A stretch of 18,285 nt of DNA from JAJPHJ01 sp035622315 (GTDB taxonomy: Bacteria > Vulcanimicrobiota > Vulcanimicrobiia > Eremiobacterales > Eremiobacteraceae). The number at the start of each line of letters is the position of its first letter. The first letter of the stretch is position 1. The stretch spans positions 1 to 18,285 of the forward strand of contig DASPVP010000059.1 in the NCBI GenBank assembly GCA_035622315.1, given 5' to 3'. The position numbers and the translations under genes were made by a program. Shown piece after piece: positions 1 to 6,818 of this stretch. The notes beneath the pieces were generated by a model. The model was not told where the DNA came from. It worked only from the letters and a program-made list of their open reading frames with translations, and did no database searches.

Positions 1-1
1 A

Positions 2-1381
2 GTGCTCGTGCCGCAACCATCGGGTAAACCGGTGGCAAGCCGCGGCTACGGCGGAGCTGAATCTTTTGCTCCGACCCAAAACGCCGCCGCAACCGTGCCG
101 GATTGGGCGAGCGCTGCGCTCTCCTCATTGAACGTGCCGCAATCGAGCATCAACCCCGTGCTGACCGTCTTACCCAACGGGTTACATTTGATCGTGCAGC
201 AAGAGACGATCACGCCGACGGTGACCGTGGTAGGAGGCGTGAAGTCAAATCCTGATCTCGAGACCCCGCAAGGCAAGGAAGGCGTTTCCGACGTGCTGGA
301 CGCGCTTTTCTCCTTCGGCACGACGAGCCTCGACCGGGTGGCGTTCGCCCGTGCGCTCGATGACATCGCAGCGACCGAGAACGCGGGTGACAGCTTCTCG
401 CTGACGGTGCTCTCGCCGGATTTCGACCGCGGCATCCAGTTGTTGGCCGACAACGAGCTGCATCCGGCGTTGCCGCCGACCAACTTCAACATCGTGCGCT
501 CGCAGATCGCCTACGAGCTGCGCGGGGAGATGCAGACACCAGACTATCTGACGAATCGTGCGCTCGAGAACGCGCTCTACCCCAAAGGCGATCCCACCCA
601 GCGCGAGGCGACGCCGGACACGGTGACGGCGCTCTCGCTCGACGACGTCAAGGCGTATTTCCAGACCGTCTTCCGTCCAGATCTCACCACGATCGTCATC
701 ATCGGTGACGTGACGCCCGACCAAGCCCAAGCATCGGTCGCCAAATGGTTCGGCGCGTGGACCGCGACCGGGCCCGCGCCAACGACCGAACTCCCGAGCG
801 TGCCCGACAACAGCCCCTCCGCTGTGAACGTTCCGAACGCGGCGAGCGTGCAAGACAGCGTCACACTAGCCGAGACGGTCGACATCAGCAGAAACGACCC
901 CGATTACTATGCGATGGTCGTCGGCGATCACGTCTTGGGCGGCGGCTTCTATGCGACTCGCCTCTACCGAGACATCCGCCAGCAAGCCGGTCTGGCCTAC
1001 ACCGTGAGCAACGATCTCAACGTGGGCAAGCTGCGCTCGCTCTACTCCGTGTCCTATGGCTGCGACCCGCAAAACGTCGGCAAGGTCAAAGACATCGTCG
1101 TCCGCGATCTCAAGGACATGCAGACGGCGCCCGTCAGCGCGAACGAACTGCTGCTCGCCAAAGCGCTCTTGCTGCACGAGATCCCCTTGCGCGAATCCAG
1201 CGAAGATTCGATCGCCGATGGGCTGCTCGAGCGCACGATTGCGGGACTTCCGCTGAACGACCTCGAGCTGTCCGCTCAGAAGTACGTCACGGTGACGGCT
1301 GCGCAGGTGCAAGCCGCGTTCGCGAAGTGGATCCGTCCCGACGGCTTCGCGCAGATCACGCAGGGCCCGCCACCGCAGTAA
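2..1381 (+). CDS. M16 family peptidase, C-terminal (non-catalytic) module, 5' partial
   Basis: This is an M16 (pitrilysin/mitochondrial processing peptidase-like) module of about 400 residues. The N-terminal half begins near residue 54 (LTVLPNGLHLIV). Where active members carry HxxEH, this protein has D97-V-L-D100-A101, so all three key residues are replaced and this module cannot bind zinc in the usual way. The C-terminal half carries the family's substrate-side motif, with GGGFYATRLYRDIR followed by GLAYTV around residues 317-340. Residues 1-50 look like the linker that follows a first M16 module, and the reading frame is open at the window edge. I therefore infer the second half of a two-module, probably periplasmic peptidase whose active module lies upstream. 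A separate inactive partner subunit is the alternative. The GTG at position 2 is probably not the true start. Confidence 0.85.
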   Translation: MLVPQPSGKPVASRGYGGAESFAPTQNAAATVPDWASAALSSLNVPQSSINPVLTVLPNGLHLIVQQETITPTVTVVGGVKSNPDLETPQGKEGVSDVLDALFSFGTTSLDRVAFARALDDIAATENAGDSFSLTVLSPDFDRGIQLLADNELHPALPPTNFNIVRSQIAYELRGEMQTPDYLTNRALENALYPKGDPTQREATPDTVTALSLDDVKAYFQTVFRPDLTTIVIIGDVTPDQAQASVAKWFGAWTATGPAPTTELPSVPDNSPSAVNVPNAASVQDSVTLAETVDISRNDPDYYAMVVGDHVLGGGFYATRLYRDIRQQAGLAYTVSNDLNVGKLRSLYSVSYGCDPQNVGKVKDIVVRDLKDMQTAPVSANELLLAKALLLHEIPLRESSEDSIADGLLERTIAGLPLNDLELSAQKYVTVTAAQVQAAFAKWIRPDGFAQITQGPPPQ

Positions 1382-1394
1382 CGATGTAGTTCGA

Positions 1395-1413
1395 GGCCGA
1401 CCAAAGGTCGGCC
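1395..1413. repeat. Perfect inverted repeat GGCCGACC-AAA-GGTCGGCC between convergent genes
   Basis: Two perfect 8-bp arms (1395-1402 and 1406-1413) flank a 3-base loop. The repeat starts 13 nt after the M16 stop and ends 1 nt before the stop codon of the convergent aldo/keto reductase. GTAG lies outside one arm and CTAC outside the other. There is no T-tract on either side, so it is not a textbook intrinsic terminator, but it could end transcription from both directions. It resembles the four GGGGCGATT repeats of this window in size, loop length and position, but not in sequence. Confidence 0.75.
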
Positions 1414-1414
1414 G

Positions 1415-2263
1415 CTACACTACGCCGCGGTAGTAGAGCGCTTGCTCCGCCACCGGAACAAGGCGGCGTTCGAGTTCGCGCTGGCGCTCGGGCGGCATCG
1501 GGGCAAACGCTCGTGCCGCAGCCGCGTTTTCGTGGACTTGGTCCACGCTGCTGCACCCGATGATCACCGCGTGGATCGGTTGGCTGAGCGCGTAGTCCAT
1601 CAGCTCCTGCGTCGTCGGGGCGCCGTCAAACCTGCGCAGCAAGCCGCGCGCTAAGACCTTCATCCCGATCACGCCCATCCCGCGTTCGATCGCACGCGCG
1701 CCGACCTGTGTAAGGAAAGTACTGCCCTGCGGTTCGCACGGGTTCACTGGCATGAGCACCATATCGAACGACAGACGTTCGACGGCCGCGGCGAGCACCG
1801 CCGGATCGTGGTGGCCCGTCACGCCGATGAAACGCGTCTTGCCCGCGCGCTTGGCCTCCACGAACGCCTCGTACGCACCGCCAGGCGCGCAGATCTCATC
1901 GAGCTCCTCCCAGTTGCGCAGATCGTGGAGCTGCCACAGGTCGAGATGATCGGTGCGCATGTTCTGCAGCGTTTGGTCGAGCATGACCATCGCTCCAGCA
2001 CGCGAGCGGTCGTGCGCCTTGGACGCCAGAAAAACGTTCGCGCGTGCCGCACCGAGCGTCGCGCCGTAGTACTGCTCGCTCCCTGCGTACGCCCGCGCCG
2101 AATCGAAATACGTGACGCCTTCGCGCAGAGCCGTTTCGATGACATCGCGCGCGGATGCGCTGTACCCGAAGGTGCATAAAACACCCTCGCCGCCGAGGCC
2201 GAAAACCGAGGCGTGCACGCCGGTCGCGCCCAACGTTCGGCTGGGGATCTGCGCAACGTCCAT
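1415..2263 (-). CDS. Aldo/keto reductase
   Basis: A 282-residue NAD(P)H-dependent oxidoreductase of the aldo/keto reductase (TIM-barrel) family. The full catalytic tetrad is visible: D54 and Y59 (YFDSARAY), K82 (FLASKAH) and H113 (LWQLHD). Near the C-terminus, VIIGCSSVDQVHENAAAA matches the cofactor-binding end of the barrel. Length is usual for compact family members, and there is no C-terminal ferredoxin-like cysteine cluster. I chose the ATG at 2263 (MDVAQIPSRTLG) because the family's opening strand starts just after it. The longer frame reaching 2455 adds 64 Arg-rich residues with no domain character and runs into the divergent gene. The substrate cannot be told from sequence. The gene is convergent with the M16 gene and divergent from the small exported protein. 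Confidence 0.9.
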   Translation of the reverse strand: MDVAQIPSRTLGATGVHASVFGLGGEGVLCTFGYSASARDVIETALREGVTYFDSARAYAGSEQYYGATLGAARANVFLASKAHDRSRAGAMVMLDQTLQNMRTDHLDLWQLHDLRNWEELDEICAPGGAYEAFVEAKRAGKTRFIGVTGHHDPAVLAAAVERLSFDMVLMPVNPCEPQGSTFLTQVGARAIERGMGVIGMKVLARGLLRRFDGAPTTQELMDYALSQPIHAVIIGCSSVDQVHENAAAARAFAPMPPERQRELERRLVPVAEQALYYRGVV

Positions 2264-2373
2264 GCTTCGCGAGCGCCTTCGCGTTCGCGTGCAAACGCGC
2301 CTCGCGTCACACCCGTCGCACGGCATCCGTGCAGGCGAAACAAAACGCCGGTGGGAAGCGTTACTCGACTGAT

Positions 2374-2739
2374 ATGCGATGTGGAACGAGCCGGTTCGCA
2401 GCCGGATTGGCGCTTGCCGCGTTGGCGACGACGCTTTCGTGCGCGGCGATCGCACGACCGGCGAGCGCAGCGCCAGCGCCCTCTTTGTCCATGACCGTCG
2501 CCGATGCCAATAAGCGCTTCGACGTCAGCGGCGTCGTCGCGTCGGTCAGCTATGTGAGCAACAGCCTCGAACTCGACGCAGGCGCACAGCACGTCACGAT
2601 AGTGATCACACCCACGACAGCGATCGAGATCCACGGCGAATCCGGCGGCATTTCCGACATCCGGCGCGGCAGCAAGATCAGCGCGAGCGGCGTCGTGCGC
2701 AACGGCGCGTGGGTCGCCAACTCCATCGTGGTGCACTGA
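2374..2739 (+). CDS. Small exported protein, OB-fold-like (DUF5666-type)
   Basis: A 121-residue protein with an N-terminal signal peptide: Arg near the start, a hydrophobic stretch at residues 9-25, and a likely cleavage site after ASA at about 33. The mature part is one small beta-rich unit of about 75 residues. Its pattern, VSGVVASV, then TIVITPTTAIEI, then a GSKISASG turn and WVANSIVVH, resembles DUF5666/OB-fold periplasmic domains. The function is unknown. The ATG at 2374 follows a purine-rich GGTGGGAAG and begins the signal peptide. An upstream start at 2155 would add 73 basic residues antisense to the reductase. The thiolase starts 14 nt downstream, so the two may be co-transcribed. Confidence 0.7.
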   Translation: MRCGTSRFAAGLALAALATTLSCAAIARPASAAPAPSLSMTVADANKRFDVSGVVASVSYVSNSLELDAGAQHVTIVITPTTAIEIHGESGGISDIRRGSKISASGVVRNGAWVANSIVVH

Positions 2740-2753
2740 CAACGTCAAGTCCA

Positions 2754-3944
2754 ATGCGCGACGTCTATATCGTCTCGGGCGCGCGCACGCCTATCGGCAA
2801 GTTCGGCGGAGCGTTCTTGAGCCTCACCCCCATGGCGCTCGGGGCACACGCGATGCGCGCGGCGCTCGCGCGCGCAAACATCAAGGGCGCGGATCTCGAT
2901 CTGTATATTTTTGGCAACGTGCTTCGCGCTGGTTGGGGTCAGCTCGTCCCCCGGCAGGCGGCGCTTGCCGCAGGCATACCCGACGCGATCGACGGCTACG
3001 CGATTGATATGGTATGTTCGTCCGCGATGATGAGCCTCGCGAGCGCTCGCCAGACAATCGCGAGCGGCGACGCGGATCTCGTGCTCGCGGGCGGGTTCGA
3101 ATCGATGACCCGAGCGGGCTTCGTCTTGTCTTCTCGCGCGCGTTGGGGCCTGCGCTCGCTCGCTGCAGCGCCGGAGAACCTCGTCGACGTCATGACGTAT
3201 GACGGCCTGAGCGACCCGACGAACGGCGAGGGGATGGGCGATGAGACCGAACGCCTGGCGCGCGAATACGGCGTCACGCGGGCGGAGCTCGACGCTGTGG
3301 CTGTCGCCTCGCACGAACGCGCTGCGCGCGCGACGCGCGACGGCACGTTTGCCCGCGAGATCGCGCCTGTCGAGGTGCAGGGCAAGAAAGGCGCCGAGCT
3401 CGTCGATAAAGATGAGGGCATCCGGCCGGACACCACGCTCGAGGTGTTGAGCAAGCTGCGCTCGTCGGTGGCCGGCGGTTCGCTCATGACCGCGGGCAAC
3501 TCGAGCCAGATCTCTGACGGTGCAGCCGCGCTCCTCCTCGCAAGCGAGCGCGCCGTCAAGGAACGCGGGTTGCAGCCTTTGGGGAAGATTCTGGGCAGCG
3601 CCTGGTCTGCAGGCCCCACCTGGCGATTCGCCGAGGCGCCGATTCCAGCCGTGAAAAAACTCCTCGCGAAGATCGGCCTGGGGATCGGCGACATCGATCT
3701 CTTCGAGAACAATGAAGCCTTCGCGCTCAGCACCATCCTCTTCGAGAGGCAGCTTGGCGTGTCGCGCGACCGTCTGAACGTCAACGGTGGAGCGATCGCG
3801 CTCGGCCATCCTATCGGCGCGACGGGAGCGCGTCTCGTCCTGACCGCGCTCAACGCGCTCGGCCAGCATGGCAAGAAGCGCGCCATTGCGGCGCTCTGTC
3901 ATGGCACAGGCGGGGGCACCGCCATGGCGATCGAAAGGATCTAG
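2754..3944 (+). CDS. Thiolase (acetyl-CoA acetyltransferase / acyltransferase)
   Basis: A 396-residue thiolase, full length for the family. It either condenses two acetyl-CoA to acetoacetyl-CoA or cleaves 3-ketoacyl-CoA. The N-terminus carries VYIVSGARTPIGKFGG. The acyl-accepting cysteine is C88 in DMVCSSAMMS, the histidine is H352 in GGAIALGHPIGATGARL, and the second catalytic cysteine is C382. The NEAFA-type motif is present as NNEAFALS. Two details depart from the textbook pattern: the nucleophile sits in CSSAM rather than CGSG or CASG, and the C-terminal motif reads CHGTGGGTA rather than CIGGGxG. All catalytic residues are kept, so it should be active. The ATG at 2754 opens directly with the family motif; the earlier GTG at 2709 would overlap the upstream gene. 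Biosynthetic and degradative roles cannot be separated from sequence. Confidence 0.92.
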   Translation: MRDVYIVSGARTPIGKFGGAFLSLTPMALGAHAMRAALARANIKGADLDLYIFGNVLRAGWGQLVPRQAALAAGIPDAIDGYAIDMVCSSAMMSLASARQTIASGDADLVLAGGFESMTRAGFVLSSRARWGLRSLAAAPENLVDVMTYDGLSDPTNGEGMGDETERLAREYGVTRAELDAVAVASHERAARATRDGTFAREIAPVEVQGKKGAELVDKDEGIRPDTTLEVLSKLRSSVAGGSLMTAGNSSQISDGAAALLLASERAVKERGLQPLGKILGSAWSAGPTWRFAEAPIPAVKKLLAKIGLGIGDIDLFENNEAFALSTILFERQLGVSRDRLNVNGGAIALGHPIGATGARLVLTALNALGQHGKKRAIAALCHGTGGGTAMAIERI

Positions 3945-3949
3945 AAAGA

Positions 3950-3970
3950 GGGGCGATTTGCAATCGCCCC
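3950..3970. repeat. Dispersed hairpin repeat GGGGCGATT-TGC-AATCGCCCC, copy 1
   Basis: Two perfect 9-bp arms (3950-3958 and 3962-3970) flank loop TGC. The repeat begins 5 nt after the thiolase stop and ends 16 nt before the mqnD stop, between convergent genes. No T-run of four or more follows on either strand. Copy 4 at 17040-17060 is identical over the whole element. Confidence 0.85.
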
Positions 3971-3986
3971 CTACATCTTCTCGCGT

Positions 3987-4832
3987 CTACATCACGAAGT
4001 CGATGGGCGGCAGCTCGGGGATAAGCCTCTCATCCTGCGCGCGTTGCAGGAACAGTTCGATGCTCGCGCGCCCGTCAGGTCCGAGATCGAGCGTGCGCTC
4101 GTTCACGTACATGCCCACAAATCTGTCCGCCGTCTCAGCGCGCATCCCGCGCGCGTAGCGCAGCGCCCAAGCCAAAGCTTCGGGGCGATGCGCGAGCCCG
4201 TACTCGATGCTTTCGCGCAGATGTCGCGACGCGAGGGCCTTGACGTCTTCCGGGAGCGCGCGCCTTATGGCGTTCACTCCGAGCGGCAGGGGAAGCCCGG
4301 TCTCTTCGTACCACCACGCGCCGAGATTGACGACCGAAAATAGGCCAAGCGACTCGTGCGTGAGCTGGCCCTCGTGGATGAGCAGTCCGTAGTCGGCCTT
4401 TCCCTCCGCGACCGCTTCCATGATCGTGTCGAACGCCATGACGACCGGTTCGAACTCGCCCGTGTGCAGACGTAGCGCGAGATATGCGCTCGTCATGAGT
4501 CCGGGAACCGCGATCGCAGCGCCCCGCAGATCTTTGCTTTCCGCCCGGCGTTTGGCCACGACGATCGGTCCGTAATCGCTCGCGCCCATCGACGCGCCGT
4601 GATTGAGAATCGCATAGGTCCGCGCGACGTACGCGTAGGCGTGCACCGAGATGGCGGTCGTATCGAGCCGTCCCTCCTTCGCCCACTCGTTGAGCGTCTG
4701 GATGTCTTTGAGGATATGCTCGTAGGAGAGATCGCCCGTCTTCACGTGGCCGCTCGCCAGACCGTAGAACATGAACGCATCGTCGGAATCCGGCGAGTGT
4801 CCGAGCGTGAGCTGTCGCGTTGCGTGGATCAT
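3987..4832 (-). CDS. mqnD: MqnD-type 1,4-dihydroxy-6-naphthoate synthase (futalosine menaquinone pathway)
   Basis: A 281-residue protein of the MqnA/MqnD family, which has a periplasmic-binding-protein-like fold but acts as a cytoplasmic enzyme. MqnD converts cyclic dehypoxanthinylfutalosine to 1,4-dihydroxy-6-naphthoate in the futalosine route to menaquinone. Its hallmark N-terminal motif GHSPDSDDAFMFYGL is at residues 11-25. LIHEGQLTH (151-159) contains H153, which matches the position of the catalytic histidine described for MqnD. Length agrees with the family. The ATG at 4832 lies just before the opening strand (RQLTLGHSPD), and the preceding AAGAAG is a weak ribosome site. No other menaquinone gene is in the window, so the pathway must be completed elsewhere. 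The gene is divergent, across 56 bp, from the DUF59 gene. The alternative is a related MqnA-type protein, but HSPDxDDAF favours MqnD. Confidence 0.85.
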   Translation of the reverse strand: MIHATRQLTLGHSPDSDDAFMFYGLASGHVKTGDLSYEHILKDIQTLNEWAKEGRLDTTAISVHAYAYVARTYAILNHGASMGASDYGPIVVAKRRAESKDLRGAAIAVPGLMTSAYLALRLHTGEFEPVVMAFDTIMEAVAEGKADYGLLIHEGQLTHESLGLFSVVNLGAWWYEETGLPLPLGVNAIRRALPEDVKALASRHLRESIEYGLAHRPEALAWALRYARGMRAETADRFVGMYVNERTLDLGPDGRASIELFLQRAQDERLIPELPPIDFVM

Positions 4833-4888
4833 GGCAGCGCGGCTTCTTGAAAGGGTTTTTCTTCTCCGCCGATAAGAGCGCTAAAAGT

Positions 4889-5248
4889 ATGAGTCCCGAA
4901 GAGACCGCAGGCACCGACAGCACCGCAGCCGCACCCGCCGAGCCGCTCACAGAAGAACGCGTCCGCGCCGAGCTGCGTAATGTTGTGGATCCCGAGATCG
5001 GCATCGACATGGTGAGCCTGGGGCTTATCTACGACGTGAAGATCGAGGGGTCGACCGTCTTCGTCACGATGACGCTCACCTCACCCGGTTGCCCCGTCGC
5101 CGGCATGTTCCTAAACGCGGTCCATGCGGCGTTGATGTCGATCCCCGGGGTCACAGAAGCCAAGGTCGACTTGACCTTCACACCTCCGTGGGATCCGCGC
5201 AGCATGGCGAGCGAAGACGCCAAGATGATGATGGGGATCTACTACTAG
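4889..5248 (+). CDS. MIP18/DUF59 family iron-sulfur assembly protein (SufT/PaaD-like)
   Basis: A 119-residue protein with the DUF59/MIP18 domain at about residues 20-100. VVDPEIGIDMVSLGLIYDV carries the D34-P-E motif, and SPGCPVAG holds the conserved cysteine C68. WDPRSM near residue 101 is also typical of the PaaD-like branch. Such proteins help assemble or deliver Fe-S clusters. The first 19 residues are a low-complexity Thr/Ala/Pro tail. I prefer the ATG at 4889; the upstream ATG at 4820 would overlap the start of divergent mqnD and adds no domain. The stop codon abuts the TTG start of the next gene with no gap, so translational coupling to the ABC transporter is likely. MqnC and MqnE of the futalosine pathway are radical-SAM Fe-S enzymes, but any link is speculative. 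Confidence 0.85.
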   Translation: MSPEETAGTDSTAAAPAEPLTEERVRAELRNVVDPEIGIDMVSLGLIYDVKIEGSTVFVTMTLTSPGCPVAGMFLNAVHAALMSIPGVTEAKVDLTFTPPWDPRSMASEDAKMMMGIYY

Positions 5249-6004
5249 TTGCAGCAGCCCGACGGCGCACCGAGCGCCGTTTCCATCCAAAACCTCACGA
5301 AGCGCTATGGGACCGTCACTGCGGTTGACGGCTTGTCGTTCGACGTCGCTCCCGGTGAGTTCTTCGGTTTCTTGGGCCCGAACGGTGCGGGGAAGACCAC
5401 CACGATCAATGCCATCGTCGGCCTTGCCACGTTTCAAGGCGGCACGATCCGCATCTTCGGCCACGACGTCATCGCGGACTATCGCCGCGCGCGATCCCTC
5501 ATCGGGCTTTCGCCGCAAGAGTTCAACTTCGACCGTTACCTGACGATCGAGGAGATCCTGATCTATCAGGCCGGCTACTACGGCGTGCCCATCGGCCAAG
5601 CAAAGCCGCGGACTCGCGAGCTCTTAGACCAGTTCGAGCTGACCGACAAGCGCCGCGCCACCTACCTCGAACTCTCCGGCGGCATGAAGCGACGGCTCTC
5701 GCTCGCGCGCGCGCTCATCCACGAGCCGAAGCTCTTGATATTGGACGAGCCGACGGCGGGGATGGACGTCGAACTGCGCCTGGAGCTGTGGGATTTCCTC
5801 AAAGCCATCAACGCAGGAGGCATGACGATCTTCATGACTTCGCACTACCTCGAAGAGGTCGAGGCGCTGTGCAACCGTATCGGCATCGTGAACTTCGGCA
5901 AGCTGGTCGAGCTCGAGGATAAAGCCGCGCTCATGGCGCGACACGCCGACCAGTCGCTGCAAGACGTTTTTCTCGAGCTCGTAGGGCGCCGCAAGAGTGG
6001 TTAA
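5249..6004 (+). CDS. ABC transporter ATP-binding protein (ABC-2 type, YadG-like)
   Basis: A 251-residue cytoplasmic ATPase subunit with every expected motif: Walker A GPNGAGKT (43-50), Q-loop Q90 in LSPQ, signature LSGGM (142-146), Walker B LLILDEP (162-168) with catalytic E167, and switch histidine H199 in MTSHYLEE. It lacks the 50-80-residue C-terminal extension of DrrA/CcmA-type drug exporters and ends soon after the D-loop helices, as YadG-like proteins do. The start is TTG at 5249, directly after the preceding stop codon. No ATG or GTG lies between it and the first domain strand (VSIQNLTKRYG), and GGGG about 12 nt upstream may serve as ribosome site. It overlaps the permease gene by 8 nt. 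The substrate is unknown. Confidence 0.93.
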   Translation: MQQPDGAPSAVSIQNLTKRYGTVTAVDGLSFDVAPGEFFGFLGPNGAGKTTTINAIVGLATFQGGTIRIFGHDVIADYRRARSLIGLSPQEFNFDRYLTIEEILIYQAGYYGVPIGQAKPRTRELLDQFELTDKRRATYLELSGGMKRRLSLARALIHEPKLLILDEPTAGMDVELRLELWDFLKAINAGGMTIFMTSHYLEEVEALCNRIGIVNFGKLVELEDKAALMARHADQSLQDVFLELVGRRKSG

Positions 6005-6761
6005 CTACGTTGGCCTTGGGACCCTCATACGGCGCGAGCTGAAGCGGACCTACATGGTCATCAACCAGGTCGTGTGGCCGCCCGTCATCACCACCTTGCT
6101 CTTCCTCTTCATCTTCGGCCTGTCGCTCGGCTCGCGCATCAAGACGCTCGGCGGCGTGCCATACGTGGAGTTCCTCTTGCCCGGGCTCGTCATGCTCAAC
6201 GTCATCTCCTCGAGCTACGATGAGTCCGCCTCGTCGATCTTCCAGCAGCGGTTCATGAACTCGATCCAGGAGCTGCTCATCGCGCCGCTCTCGTACGTCG
6301 AGCTCATCGTGGGATTCTTGACCGGATCCGTGCTGCGCGGCCTCGTCATCGGCAACCTGGTCATGGTCATCGGCCTGCTGCTGGTGCGAGCGCATCCGAG
6401 CGATCTCTTCGTCTACTTCTACTTCATGCTTGCGACGGCGCTTTTGTTCTCTGCGGTCGGCATGATCGCGGGACTGCTCGGCAAGACGTGGGATAATCTG
6501 GCGATCTTCACCACCTTCATCATCACCCCGCTGACGTACATCGGCGGCGTGTTCTCGAGCATCGGGCTGCTCCCACCGCTGTTGCGCAAGATCTCGCTCT
6601 TCAACCCGATGCTCTACATGATCGACGGCTTCCGCAGCTCGTACACCGGTGCGGTCGACGTGAATCTCTCCGTGGATGCGGCTGTCGTCACCGTGCTCGC
6701 CGCTTGTGCGCTTGCGATCGCGTTCTTCTTGACAAAACGCGGAGTGAACCTGAGAGTTTGA
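5997..6761 (+). CDS. ABC-2 type transporter permease (YadH-like)
   Basis: A 254-residue inner-membrane protein with the ABC2_membrane layout: an N-terminal amphipathic stretch (LIRRELKRTYMV), a first membrane segment at about 27-46, then five more hydrophobic segments, the last at about 228-246. The segment EFLLPGLVMLNVI and the block around LTYIGGVFSSIGLLP followed by FNPMLYMIDGFR are characteristic of YadH/NodJ-like permeases. The GTG at 5997 overlaps the end of the ATPase gene by 8 nt, so the two are translationally coupled. Together they would form a homodimeric exporter. The substrate cannot be inferred. The outer-membrane receptor gene starts 57 nt downstream. Confidence 0.93.
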   Translation: MVNYVGLGTLIRRELKRTYMVINQVVWPPVITTLLFLFIFGLSLGSRIKTLGGVPYVEFLLPGLVMLNVISSSYDESASSIFQQRFMNSIQELLIAPLSYVELIVGFLTGSVLRGLVIGNLVMVIGLLLVRAHPSDLFVYFYFMLATALLFSAVGMIAGLLGKTWDNLAIFTTFIITPLTYIGGVFSSIGLLPPLLRKISLFNPMLYMIDGFRSSYTGAVDVNLSVDAAVVTVLAACALAIAFFLTKRGVNLRV

Positions 6762-6818
6762 ACGCGGCCTCGGCCGGCCGCAAATGGATTCACGCAAACC
6801 CGGCGAATCTCGGGCTTC

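Noticed and set aside
2280..2332. Short inverted repeats (GCACGG-CAT-CCGTGC and CGCGTT/AACGCG) in the divergent intergenic region as operators
   Set aside because: Six-bp arms of CG-rich sequence are expected by chance in this DNA, and no regulator or promoter supports them.
2155..2373. N-terminal extension of the small exported protein back to position 2155
   Set aside because: It would add 73 basic residues antisense to the reductase and bury a good signal peptide.
2745..3902. Long open frame (385 codons) on the minus strand opposite the thiolase
   Set aside because: The translation is Arg/Glu/His-rich with no domain pattern; it mirrors a well-supported thiolase and arises from high GC at third positions.
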